In this document: positions 18,431 to 26,815 of the stretch, piece by piece
How positions within the stretch are numbered: the first letter of the stretch is position 1
How the letters are laid out: each line of letters begins with the position of its first letter
Source of the DNA: Bacteroidetes bacterium ADurb.Bin008
Lineage (GTDB): Bacteria > Bacteroidota > Bacteroidia > Bacteroidales > Tenuifilaceae
Length of the DNA stretch: 53,227 nt
Reading direction: 5' to 3'
NCBI GenBank assembly: GCA_002071445.1
Contig: MWFE01000014.1
Coordinates: forward strand, 1 to 53,227
Position numbers and translations under genes: made by a program
The notes under the pieces: generated by a model
What the model was told of the DNA's origin: nothing
Databases searched by the model: none
Seen by the model: only the letters and a program-made list of their open reading frames with translations

Positions 18431-19099
18431 CTACCTTTTCCATGCTCTCAACATATGCCTCTTTCCCGGAGGCCCCTGCAACCTATCGAGGGTAAAACCT
18501 GCAACCCTTAGGGCATCCTTCACTGTGCCCTTGGCACAATAGGTTACTAGAATACCACCCTGATGAAGCTGCCTGAACAACTTCTTAAAACCTTCAAATT
18601 GCCACATTTCCGGCTGGTCGTCGGGAGCAAAGGCATCGAAATAGACAAGATGATAGGGCTCCGATGGTTGCCATTGTGTAAAATCAACCTGCTGCTTGTG
18701 CAGTATAAATCGGGGAAAAACCTCCCGGGGGTGGTTCCAGGGGATACTACAAATGGATTTCCATAATGAAGCAGTGGCGGATGGCAGGACAGAACCATAG
18801 TTGAGTAGGGAAAGTTCATCAATGCTCAAGGGGTATAAATCAATGCCATAATAGGTTATTTCCAACTCCCTATTTTTAGCCATGCCGGCTGTAAGGGCTG
18901 CATTGAGCCCGGTGCCAAAACCCACTTCCAGGATATTGATGCTTTGGTGTTGAACAGCGCCCAACCCATACTTGATGAATACGTGTTCCGACTCGGTAAT
19001 GGCACCGTTGACGGAGTGATAGTAGGCGCCGTATTTCAACGAGCGAAGAGTTGAAGAACCATCGGCCGTTTGGTATGGGGTGGCAAGTATGCTGTTCAT
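18431..19099 (-). CDS. mnmD: tRNA 5-methylaminomethyl-2-thiouridine methyltransferase MnmD
   Basis: This 222-residue SAM-dependent enzyme completes the mnm5 side chain on wobble uridine 34. The SAM site is ILEVGFGTGLNAA near residues 55-67, and the family signature DAFAPDDQPEMW lies further on. It corresponds to the methyltransferase half of E. coli MnmC, without the oxidoreductase domain, as is common in Bacteroidota. I chose the ATG at 19099 because MNSILATPYQTADGSSTLRS matches family N-termini. The longer frame to 19198 runs into the divergent tlyA gene. A TACATTTG box at 19104-19111 sits almost on the start codon, so translation could be nearly leaderless. Confidence 0.85.
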   Translation of the reverse strand: MNSILATPYQTADGSSTLRSLKYGAYYHSVNGAITESEHVFIKYGLGAVQHQSINILEVGFGTGLNAALTAGMAKNRELEITYYGIDLYPLSIDELSLLNYGSVLPSATASLWKSICSIPWNHPREVFPRFILHKQQVDFTQWQPSEPYHLVYFDAFAPDDQPEMWQFEGFKKLFRQLHQGGILVTYCAKGTVKDALRVAGFTLDRLQGPPGKRHMLRAWKR

Positions 19100-19171
19100 G
19101 GTGCAAATGTAAGCAGGATAATGAAAATTCCCTTCAAAGTGATTACATTTACACATAAAATATGCAAACCC

Positions 19172-19954
19172 ATGCGGCTTGATATACTCCTGGTACACAA
19201 AGGATTCTTCCCGTCGAGGGAATTGGCCAAGATAAACATCAAAAAGGGCAATGTAGTGGTAAACGGGAGTATCGTCACCAAGCCATCGCAGGAAGTTTCT
19301 GATGCTGCTTCCGTTTCCGTTATTTCCAACAATGTCATTCTCTATGTCAGCCGTGGTGGGCTGAAACTCGAAAAAGCATTGAGGGAGTTTGGAATTGACT
19401 GCACAAACCTCGATGTGCTGGATATTGGCGCTTCAACCGGTGGGTTTACCGACTGTGTGCTAAAGCATGGTGCCCGCAAGGTTTACGCTGTGGATGTGGG
19501 TACTGACCAGCTCTCACCCATGCTTAAAGGAGACTCCAGGGTGGTTTCCATCGAGAATACTAATATTAAGGAACTTACCCCCGAAATGGTTAACTCAACG
19601 CTCTTTCATCTTGTAGTTGCCGACCTTTCATTTATATCGCTCACCAAGGTGATTGAATTCTTCCCGCAATTTCTCCTACCCCAAGGAATGGTCATCGTGC
19701 TAATCAAACCGCAATTCGAAGCGGGTGCCGAATTCATAGGGAAAAGGGGTATTGTGAAAGAGACCCAAGGGCATATTCGGGCCATCAACAATGTTTGCGA
19801 TGCTGCCAAAAGGCATGGCCTTTATTTAAAAAATATTACACGCTCCCCAGTGATAGAGGAGAAAAAAAATATTGAATTTTTGGCACTGTTTGATAAATTT
19901 GTAGGAAAGAACGACCCCGAACAAATTTTTTCCACAGTATTATCGAAACCTTAA
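19172..19954 (+). CDS. tlyA: TlyA family rRNA methyltransferase (S4 domain, RrmJ/FtsJ-like)
   Basis: The protein has 260 residues from the ATG at 19172, where MRLDILLVHKGFFPSREL begins the family S4 RNA-binding domain (about 1-60). The Rossmann methyltransferase domain carries VLDIGASTGGFTDCVLKHGA and VADLSFISLTKV. Family members methylate the ribose of 16S/23S rRNA (capreomycin sensitivity in mycobacteria) and are also annotated as hemolysin A. The rRNA target here is unknown. It is divergent from mnmD with 72 bases between starts and is followed 20 bases later by a porin-like gene. Confidence 0.88.
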   Translation: MRLDILLVHKGFFPSRELAKINIKKGNVVVNGSIVTKPSQEVSDAASVSVISNNVILYVSRGGLKLEKALREFGIDCTNLDVLDIGASTGGFTDCVLKHGARKVYAVDVGTDQLSPMLKGDSRVVSIENTNIKELTPEMVNSTLFHLVVADLSFISLTKVIEFFPQFLLPQGMVIVLIKPQFEAGAEFIGKRGIVKETQGHIRAINNVCDAAKRHGLYLKNITRSPVIEEKKNIEFLALFDKFVGKNDPEQIFSTVLSKP

Positions 19955-19974
19955 CCCAATAAAATCAAATAGAT

Positions 19975-21297
19975 ATGCGCAAATTACTACCAAACCTGTA
20001 TCTATTCATCATTCTACTTTTAATTTCACAGTTTGCTTCAGCACAGTTTTCCGTGGATGGACACATACGTACCCGAGGAGAATACAGGGACGGATACCGC
20101 ACTCTTGCAGTTGAGGATACCCAGGGCCTTCCCTTGGTTTTACAGCGAAGCAGGCTAATGATGAGCTATAAAGAGGATAATCTGACATTCAAGTTGACCG
20201 GTCAAGATGCACGGGTTTGGGGTGAAAGCGAAGCGGCTTCGCCAAAAAATACCTTTGGTATCTATGAGGCATGGGTTAAATGGTTATTCCATCCAAACAT
20301 TGGAGTGAAAGTGGGGCGACAGGAAATATCATACGATGACCAAAGGCTATTGTCAATCAGAAACTTCGGAGTTGCAGGGGCAACCTACGATGCCTTATTG
20401 ATGTACTACGAGGATGATGAAACGAAAACATCTGTACATGTGGGAGGAATGATAAATAACGACCGTCAATCTCAATTTTTAGATTACTACACTGGTAATC
20501 TGTTCAAATACATGGCATTTGCATGGGGTTCCTTTTCCATCAACGATTTTATGTCGTTGAACGCCATCAATGTATTCGATTTAAAACAGAAACCATCAGA
20601 GCCTGAAATCATGTACGGTCGCAATACACTTGGTGCCAATGCAATTGTAGCAAAAAAAGGAGTAGCCGGAGGGAGAATGGGAGGATACTACCAGTTTGGA
20701 AATTCATGGTTCGAAATATGGCCATTGGAAAACCAAAAGCAGCCAATAAGTGCATACTCTTTTAACGCCAGCGCGTGGGCAGACCTTAGTGACAAGTTTA
20801 AAGTAACTCTTTCCTTTGACCTATACTCGGGTAACGACTGGTCGAAAAGTTCCGGCAAATTTACCTCATTCAATAGACTACTTGCCTCGCGACATGGACA
20901 TTTGGGGTATATGGACTATTTCACCGATATGCAGATGGGAGAAGTGGCATGGGCGGGGATTGTGGATATGTACCTTAGGGTGGATTACACTTTTAGCCCA
21001 AAGGCTGATATTCAAGCCCGAATAAACAATTTTTCAATGGAAAAACCATACCTCCCTCCTGACGTAGGACAAGGATTTGAAAAAGTTGGCAAAAGATTGG
21101 GAAATGAGATAAGCATCCTGTTGAATTACAAACCAGCAAAGAATATTGCCATACAAACCGCATGGATGTTCATGTTGCCCACAGAAACGCTCAAACGACT
21201 CCAAGGCGAAAATACGAGGCTATCACATTTCGGATATATTTCTCTTCTATTCACCCCAAATTTCTTCACCTATTCAAAACCGGAAATTCAGCCTTAA
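19975..21297 (+). CDS. Outer-membrane porin-like beta-barrel (alginate-export family type)
   Basis: This 440-residue exported protein starts with signal peptide MRKLLPNLYLFIILLLISQFASAQ. The mature part, FSVDGHIRTRGEYRDGY, then alternates short aromatic and charged strands (GVKVGRQEISYDDQRLLSIRNF), as in alginate-export/AlgE-like 16-18-strand barrels. It has no plug domain and no TonB box. The substrate is unknown. It is the first gene of a run that continues into metal-associated genes, so a role in uptake or efflux of a small solute is possible. It may be cotranscribed with the preceding tlyA gene (20-bp gap). Confidence 0.75.
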   Translation: MRKLLPNLYLFIILLLISQFASAQFSVDGHIRTRGEYRDGYRTLAVEDTQGLPLVLQRSRLMMSYKEDNLTFKLTGQDARVWGESEAASPKNTFGIYEAWVKWLFHPNIGVKVGRQEISYDDQRLLSIRNFGVAGATYDALLMYYEDDETKTSVHVGGMINNDRQSQFLDYYTGNLFKYMAFAWGSFSINDFMSLNAINVFDLKQKPSEPEIMYGRNTLGANAIVAKKGVAGGRMGGYYQFGNSWFEIWPLENQKQPISAYSFNASAWADLSDKFKVTLSFDLYSGNDWSKSSGKFTSFNRLLASRHGHLGYMDYFTDMQMGEVAWAGIVDMYLRVDYTFSPKADIQARINNFSMEKPYLPPDVGQGFEKVGKRLGNEISILLNYKPAKNIAIQTAWMFMLPTETLKRLQGENTRLSHFGYISLLFTPNFFTYSKPEIQP

Positions 21298-21350
21298 AAA
21301 ATGAACAAAAGACATCGTTGGTTGTTTCAGCACATAAACGGGTGTATAAA

Positions 21351-21524
21351 ATGATTCAAGATATTCTTGCATTACTAACGGTTGCTGCAGCCATATTTTA
21401 CGCGTTGTGGAGTTTTGCCCGTATCGTTTTCCCTTCCAAGAAACAGCCTAATAATCACTGTGCCGGTTGCCTTGGGGGATGCGAACTGTCGGAACTCAAA
21501 AAAATATACTCCCGACAGGTTTAA
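21351..21524 (+). CDS. Small Cys-rich membrane protein (FeoB-associated type)
   Basis: This 57-residue protein has one N-terminal transmembrane helix (LALLTVAAAIFYALWSFARIVF) and a short Cys-containing tail with CAGCLGGCEL. That layout matches the FeoB-associated Cys-rich membrane proteins common in Bacteroidota, although no feoB lies in the window. The ATG at 21351 is preferred, and an upstream GTG at 21342 is possible. It is followed 14 bases later by another Cys-rich membrane protein. Confidence 0.65.
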   Translation: MIQDILALLTVAAAIFYALWSFARIVFPSKKQPNNHCAGCLGGCELSELKKIYSRQV

Positions 21525-21538
21525 ATGGTTTTTTCAGG

Positions 21539-21997
21539 ATGAAAAACATTAAAATCATACTCTCTGTCGCCCTTTCGGCCTACATGCTACTGGCCATTGG
21601 AGGTTTTGCTCTTTACAGGCACCTATGTGGTTGTCAGGGCAAGGAGTATACCACTGTGCTGCCGGATAAGAGTTGCTGTTCCCATGCTACGGAAACGAAT
21701 TCGTGCCATTCTCATGAGCATCATCAATCCAAGGACGGAGAGAACGGTGAACCGTGCCATTGCAAAACACAAGTTGAATTTTTCAAGGTGGATAATACAG
21801 AAGTGAGCCAACAGGTTGCCACTTCCTTCAACCATTTTCAGCAAATCCTTTTAAAATCATTAATAGTCAATTTTGATTTTGACTTTCTTTCTGATATCAA
21901 ATTAATTTTCAACAATAAAGAATACCCTCCTCCCCTTTCGGGAAAGTTAATATTAATACTCCACCAACGTTTAAAAATCCCCACCTTACTTTCATAG
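21539..21997 (+). CDS. HYC_CC_PP-type Cys/His-rich exported protein
   Basis: The protein has 152 residues from the ATG at 21539. A signal/anchor helix (IILSVALSAYMLLAIGGFALY) is followed by RHLCGC, then SCC, a His/Cys-rich stretch HSHEHH and CHCKTQ, and a C-terminal YPPPLSGKLILILHQ. The three landmarks HxC, CC and PP are those of the HYC_CC_PP family, which accompanies TonB receptors and heavy-metal proteins in Bacteroidota. Metal binding is inferred from the ligand-rich segment and has not been shown. The TonB receptor gene follows. Confidence 0.75.
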   Translation: MKNIKIILSVALSAYMLLAIGGFALYRHLCGCQGKEYTTVLPDKSCCSHATETNSCHSHEHHQSKDGENGEPCHCKTQVEFFKVDNTEVSQQVATSFNHFQQILLKSLIVNFDFDFLSDIKLIFNNKEYPPPLSGKLILILHQRLKIPTLLS

Positions 21998-22088
21998 CCA
22001 TTGTCAATAGGGGGAATGGTTCACTTTCTCCATGGCTTTTAATTAGCCATCCCCTATAGTTGATGTTTTACTAATCACACATCCGATT

Positions 22089-24284
22089 ATGAAAGTAAAG
22101 TTTATCATACTCTTCAGTATAGCCCTGATTCCAATGGCAAGCATGGCACAAACCATTGAGGGGCATATTATGGAGAAAGAAATGAACGGAACGGAAGTTC
22201 CGCTCATAGGCGCCAACGTGTATTGGGATGGGACAACCATTGGCACTACTACCGATGGCCTCGGACAATTCTCGTTGAGCCGACCCAATGGCACTTCCAA
22301 ACTGATAATCAGCTTCGTGGGTTATAAACCCGACACCATTTTCGTAAGTTCAAACCAAACCCACGTACACCACACGATTAGCAGACCAGTTGAAATGGAA
22401 GGCGTTGTAGTGGAAGGGATTGCTCCGGGGGCCCATTTCGATAGGCTTAGCCCCATTCAAACACAGAACATCACCAAGAACGAGCTCAAACGAGCAGCAT
22501 GCTGTAACCTATCGGAAAGCTTTGAAACCAACGCTTCGGTGGATATTAACTATAGCGATGCCGTTACGGGTGCAAAGCAGATTCAACTGCTGGGCCTGGC
22601 CGGAGTTTACAGTCGTATTCAGATTGAGAACATCCCGGCTCTCAGGGGATTGGCAAGCACCTTCGGACTCAGCTACGTACCGGGTTCATGGATGGAATCC
22701 ATACAGATTTCTAAAGGTACTGCCTCGGTGGCCAATGGTTACGAGAGCATCACCGGGCAAATCAACGTTGAGTTCAAGAAGCCATGGGACGAGGAGAAGT
22801 TCTATGTGAATGGCTATGCCAACAGCCTTGGAATGGCAGAAGCAAGCACTAATCTGAGATTTGAAGTAACCCCTAAGATTACGGGAATGGTTCTGGCACA
22901 TGCCGAAAACATGAGTATGGAAGTGGATCACAACCATGATTCATTCCTCAACCATCCCCTGGTACAGCAGTACCATGTACTGAACCGTTGGAGGTATAAG
23001 GGCGATAGCTTTGAGTCACAGGTTGGTCTTCGTCTGCTTTCCGAGAACAGAGTTGCGGGGCAGATGAAAAACGAAAACACGCCTAATCCCTTTTCCATTG
23101 ATATCGGGACGAGGCAATATGAGAGTTTTGTCAAGATGGGGTACATATTCGACCGGCCGAACACCTCGTTGGGTTTAATTACAACGGCTAATGCACATGA
23201 GCAGAACTCATCGTTTGGGCCTGCCATTTACAATGGCCTCCAGCAAACCCTCTATGCCAATCTTGTTTTCGTCACGTATGTGGGACGGACTAATCATGGT
23301 TTGAAAACCGGCTTAAGCTTTAACTACGATAACTACAAGGAAAGGCTAAATGCTTCGGATTTCAATCGCAATGAGATTGTCCCGGGAGCATACCTGGAGT
23401 ACACGTACAAGTGGATGGAAGACCTAACCCTGATGGCAGGGTTGCGAATGGACCACCACAACCTGTATGGCAACTTGCTCACCCCCCGGGTACATTTACG
23501 GTATCAGCCCATAAATCAGATTACCATCAGGGCCAGTGCCGGAAAGGGTTATCGAAGTCCCAACATCCTGGCTGAGAATATGTTCCTCTTAGCCAGTTCA
23601 CGCCATCTGGTTTTTCTCGAAGATATAGGCATGGAGGAGGCGTGGAATATGGGCGTGAACCTCACACAACGTTACAAATTATGGAGTAAGGAGTTGACTA
23701 TCAGCGCTGATTACTACCGCACCGATTTTGTTAATCAACTCATTGTAGATTTGGACAGGAGCCCGGGCAGCGTGTTCTTTTACAACCTACAAGGCAAATC
23801 GTACTCCAACAGCTACCAGGTCGAAGCGAGCTACTCTCCCATCGATAGGCTGGATTTGATGCTGGCATACAGGTACAACGACGTGCAAAGTACAATAAAC
23901 AACGTACTTACGGAAAAGCCTTTGGTTAGCCGCTACAAGGCATTCCTATCCACGAGTTACAAAACCAGATTGCGTAAATGGCAGTTTGACTATACCGTAC
24001 ACCTAAACGGTGGCGGGAGGCTCCCCAGTACAGACCATTTACCAGAAGAATTCCGAAGGGGAGATTCGTTTCCAGCATTCATAACCATGAATGCTCAGGT
24101 TTCGAAATACTTTAGGCATTGGGAAGCCTACCTGGGCGTTGAAAATTTAACATCATACACTCAGAAGGATCCCATTATTTCGCCCGAGAATCCATATAGT
24201 CCATTTTTCGATGCATCCATGGTGTGGGGGCCATTAACCGGACGGAAATTCTACTTAGGATTTAGATATACTTTAACTAAATAA
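22089..24284 (+). CDS. TonB-dependent receptor, probably for a metal or metal complex
   Basis: This is a 731-residue outer-membrane receptor: signal peptide MKVKFIILFSIALIPMASMAQ, a carboxypeptidase-regulatory-like domain (about 22-105, VPLIGANVYWDGT), a plug domain (about 120-235, with GLAGVYSRIQIENIPALRGL) and a 22-strand-type barrel ending GRKFYLGFRYTLTK. It is much shorter than SusC proteins and has no SusD partner. The surrounding HMA-domain and Cys/His-rich genes suggest copper or another transition metal. The 91-base gap to the preceding gene contains no clear terminator. Confidence 0.85.
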   Translation: MKVKFIILFSIALIPMASMAQTIEGHIMEKEMNGTEVPLIGANVYWDGTTIGTTTDGLGQFSLSRPNGTSKLIISFVGYKPDTIFVSSNQTHVHHTISRPVEMEGVVVEGIAPGAHFDRLSPIQTQNITKNELKRAACCNLSESFETNASVDINYSDAVTGAKQIQLLGLAGVYSRIQIENIPALRGLASTFGLSYVPGSWMESIQISKGTASVANGYESITGQINVEFKKPWDEEKFYVNGYANSLGMAEASTNLRFEVTPKITGMVLAHAENMSMEVDHNHDSFLNHPLVQQYHVLNRWRYKGDSFESQVGLRLLSENRVAGQMKNENTPNPFSIDIGTRQYESFVKMGYIFDRPNTSLGLITTANAHEQNSSFGPAIYNGLQQTLYANLVFVTYVGRTNHGLKTGLSFNYDNYKERLNASDFNRNEIVPGAYLEYTYKWMEDLTLMAGLRMDHHNLYGNLLTPRVHLRYQPINQITIRASAGKGYRSPNILAENMFLLASSRHLVFLEDIGMEEAWNMGVNLTQRYKLWSKELTISADYYRTDFVNQLIVDLDRSPGSVFFYNLQGKSYSNSYQVEASYSPIDRLDLMLAYRYNDVQSTINNVLTEKPLVSRYKAFLSTSYKTRLRKWQFDYTVHLNGGGRLPSTDHLPEEFRRGDSFPAFITMNAQVSKYFRHWEAYLGVENLTSYTQKDPIISPENPYSPFFDASMVWGPLTGRKFYLGFRYTLTK

Positions 24285-24295
24285 CACTTAAGGAA

Positions 24296-24502
24296 ATGAA
24301 AACAATAGAGCTAAAAATTCCCAATTTGAAATGCATGGGTTGCGTAAATACCGTGCATAGCAATCTGAAGAAAATGGATGGAGTTGTTAATGTGGACTCC
24401 AATCTATCGACCAAAACCACTGTTGTTGAGTATGACGAGAATATAGTTACTCCCGAAGCAATGGTGAAAACTCTTGGATCCATCGGATATCCCGTGGAAT
24501 AG
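24296..24502 (+). CDS. HMA-domain copper chaperone-like protein
   Basis: This 68-residue single-domain protein has the CopZ/Atx1 fold pattern. The metal site is KCMGCVNTVHSNL, with two Cys in CxxC spacing near residues 14-17. GVVNVDSNLSTKTTVVEYD and ALGSIGYPVE-like strands follow. It is cytoplasmic, having no signal peptide. Proteins of this type bind Cu(I) or similar soft metals and hand them to ATPases or regulators. It begins 11 bases after the receptor gene, which indicates one operon. Confidence 0.85.
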   Translation: MKTIELKIPNLKCMGCVNTVHSNLKKMDGVVNVDSNLSTKTTVVEYDENIVTPEAMVKTLGSIGYPVE

Positions 24503-24535
24503 CACTTTATCTATTAATCTTTAAATCACAATATT

Positions 24536-24946
24536 ATGAAAACTATGAAAGCAATAGCAGCATTGTTTGCGACCATGCTGCTCGTTTCAAACTATAGTTT
24601 TGAAACCATGGCTCAAAAGAGCAAAGACCTAAAAACCGTTGTCATCGAGGCATCAATGGAGTGCAACTCGTGTAAGGCCAAGATTGAAAAGAATATTGCC
24701 TTTGAAAAAGGGGTAAAAGATTTGAACGTTAATCTTGATACCAAACGGGTTACCATCACTTATCAGAATGGCAAAAACAGCGATGAGCAACTGGCAAAAG
24801 CCATTGCCGACCTGGGCTACACGGTAAAAATCGTGAAGGATAATCCCTCCAAGGATTGCGATGCCAAAACCAACGAAAAGAGCAAAGAGTGTGATACCAA
24901 ATGCACCGACACTCCGAAAAAAGGTGATAAGTGTAATGACAAATAA
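24536..24946 (+). CDS. Exported HMA-domain metal-binding protein with Cys-rich tail
   Basis: The 136-residue protein has a signal peptide (AIAALFATMLLVSNYSFETMAQ) and one HMA domain with the metal motif MECNSCKAKIEKN. A hydrophilic C-terminal tail carries four further Cys residues (KDCDAKT, KECDTKCTD, DKCND). The HMA part resembles MerP-like periplasmic metal carriers. The tail is unusual and could bind extra metal ions. It is the last gene of the metal cluster and is followed by a strong terminator. Confidence 0.82.
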   Translation: MKTMKAIAALFATMLLVSNYSFETMAQKSKDLKTVVIEASMECNSCKAKIEKNIAFEKGVKDLNVNLDTKRVTITYQNGKNSDEQLAKAIADLGYTVKIVKDNPSKDCDAKTNEKSKECDTKCTDTPKKGDKCNDK

Positions 24947-24964
24947 ATAGTTGGATAATAATGA

Positions 24965-24999
24965 GGGAGGCTGTGCTCTATGGAACACAGCCTCCCTTT
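24965..24999. terminator. Intrinsic terminator after the metal cluster
   Basis: A perfect 11-bp stem GGGAGGCTGTG/CACAGCCTCCC with a 10-nt loop is followed by TTTCATTT. It lies between the convergent HMA gene and pepD and probably serves both strands. Confidence 0.85.
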
Positions 25000-25018
25000 C
25001 ATTTAATTATCGTACAAA

Positions 25019-26479
25019 CTACTGTTTGGGAATATTCTCAAGCACCTCTAACAACAATTTCCAAAACTTATCTGTAGTTTCAATGTTCAGCCTTTCATCA
25101 GGCGAATGGGCACCCTTAATGGTGGGCCCAAATGAAATCATGTCCAATCCGGGATACTTTTCGAGGAAAAGCCCACACTCCAGGCCGGCATGAATTGCTC
25201 TCACTATTGGCTGATTTTTAAATAGTTTGGTATAGGCCTTTTTGGTAATCCTTAGTATTTCCGAATCGGTATTGGGTGTCCACCCCGGATATCCGTCGCC
25301 ATGCATAACGCTGGCGTTGGCCAATCGGAAAACGCTTTCAACCATATTGGCAATGTCGGTTTTTGCCGAATCGATGGAGCTTCGCTGACTGGTGGAAACC
25401 AAAATCTGATTGTCCTGAATGAACTTAACAGAAGCCAAATTGGTTGACGTTTCCACCAATCCGGGAATCTGGCTGCTCATGGCAATCACCCCGTGGGGAC
25501 ATGCATACAAAGAGTTGAGCAGGTCAAAATGGGTTGGCTCATCGATAATCCCTTCGGGCATGGGTGCCGATTCGATGGAAATCTTTAAATTGGGTTCTGT
25601 CACATGCAATTCATTATGTACATTTTTTATAAAACCATTAAGCATTCCCAACATTTCAGCCTCGTCGGCCTCGTGAATAACAAAATGGGCAAATGCTTCG
25701 CGCGGGATGGCATTGCGAAGGTTACCCCCCTCGATTGAAGCCAGGCGCAAATCGAACTTATTGGTACCCTTCCATAGGAATCGGTTGATTATTTTTATTG
25801 AATTGCCCAGCCCCTTATCGATATCATCACCGCTATGCCCTCCCTTTAATCCGGTAACAGATAGCCTATATGCCTTGTAGTTGCTTGGAACTTTTTCCAA
25901 CTCGTATGCAAAGGTTACTGTTGTGTCAATTCCACCTGCGCAACCAATGAACAGCTCTCCTTCATCCTCGGAGTCGAGATTGATCAGAATTTTTGATTTA
26001 AAGAAATCGGGTTTCATCTCGAAAGCACCGGTAAGCCCGGTTTCCTCATCCACCGTGAAAAGGCATTCAAGTGGACCATGCTTAATGGTATCGGAGGCAA
26101 GGATGGCCAATTGTGCTGCAATGCCTATGCCATCATCGGCACCAAGGGTGGTACCCTTTGCTTTTACCCACTCCCCATCAACGTACGCATTTATGGGGTC
26201 CACATTGAAATCGTGATTGACATCGCTGTTCTTCTCGCAAACCATATCAACATGGCATTGTAATACTACGGATTGCAGGTTTTCCATTCCCTTTGTAGCT
26301 GGCTTTCGGATAAGGATATTGCCAATCTCGTCGCGGATTGTCTCCAGCTTATGCCTTTGGCCAAATTCCATAAGGTATTGGATAATTTTTTCTTCTTTTT
26401 TCGAAGGTCTTGGAATTTGGAGAATTTCATGGAAATACTTCCAAATTTCTGCGGGTTTTAGGTTAACAATTTGAGTCAT
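25019..26479 (-). CDS. pepD: Aminoacyl-histidine dipeptidase PepD (M20 family)
   Basis: This 486-residue dinuclear zinc dipeptidase (cytosol non-specific dipeptidase) hydrolyses Xaa-His and other dipeptides in the cytoplasm. The metal and catalytic motifs of family M20 are present: LQCHVDMVCEKN, LGADDGIG, DEETGLTG, LINLDSEDEGE, and the C-terminal AIHAGLECG. The length is normal for the family. It starts MTQIVNLKPAEIW. A Bacteroidota-type promoter lies at 26502-26533. Confidence 0.93.
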   Translation of the reverse strand: MTQIVNLKPAEIWKYFHEILQIPRPSKKEEKIIQYLMEFGQRHKLETIRDEIGNILIRKPATKGMENLQSVVLQCHVDMVCEKNSDVNHDFNVDPINAYVDGEWVKAKGTTLGADDGIGIAAQLAILASDTIKHGPLECLFTVDEETGLTGAFEMKPDFFKSKILINLDSEDEGELFIGCAGGIDTTVTFAYELEKVPSNYKAYRLSVTGLKGGHSGDDIDKGLGNSIKIINRFLWKGTNKFDLRLASIEGGNLRNAIPREAFAHFVIHEADEAEMLGMLNGFIKNVHNELHVTEPNLKISIESAPMPEGIIDEPTHFDLLNSLYACPHGVIAMSSQIPGLVETSTNLASVKFIQDNQILVSTSQRSSIDSAKTDIANMVESVFRLANASVMHGDGYPGWTPNTDSEILRITKKAYTKLFKNQPIVRAIHAGLECGLFLEKYPGLDMISFGPTIKGAHSPDERLNIETTDKFWKLLLEVLENIPKQ

Positions 26480-26501
26480 GGTTTTGCATTTTTATGATAG
26501 G

Positions 26502-26533
26502 TAAACATAGTACATAATATACTGCTGCGCAAA
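26502..26533 (-). promoter_or_regulatory. Candidate pepD promoter
   Basis: Read on the minus strand, TTTG (26530-26533) is separated by 20 nt from TATGTTTA (26502-26509), close to the Bacteroidota primary-sigma consensus TTTG/TAnnTTTG. It would start transcription about 15 bases before the pepD ATG. Confidence 0.5.
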
Positions 26534-26554
26534 AAATGGGTTTATTTTTTAAGC

Positions 26555-26585
26555 TTGTATCGGGTATTTTTTTTACTTACTTTTG
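26555..26585 (+). promoter_or_regulatory. Candidate cysQ promoter with long leader
   Basis: TTG (26555-26557), a 20-nt spacer, then TACTTTTG (26578-26585) match the Bacteroidota consensus. The start codon is about 220 bases downstream, so the transcript would have a long leader. That leader contains a hairpin ATGCTTTG/CAAAGCAT at 26665-26690 with a 10-nt loop. Confidence 0.45.
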
Positions 26586-26815
26586 CCATCATTTTAACTT
26601 TTTACAGAATTTTGTTCTATTATCTGATTATGAAATGCCTATGGCCTAGAAAATCAATTGCTATATGCTTTGCCCAAAGGCACAAAGCATGTTCTGTTAA
26701 CAAGGATTATTAACTATATATCGGATTCATTCATTGATTAGATAATTAGTACGGCATAGCGACAAAACTCTGAAAAGCATAACATGATACCGTTTTAAAA
26801 TTTAGGCAAACAGCA

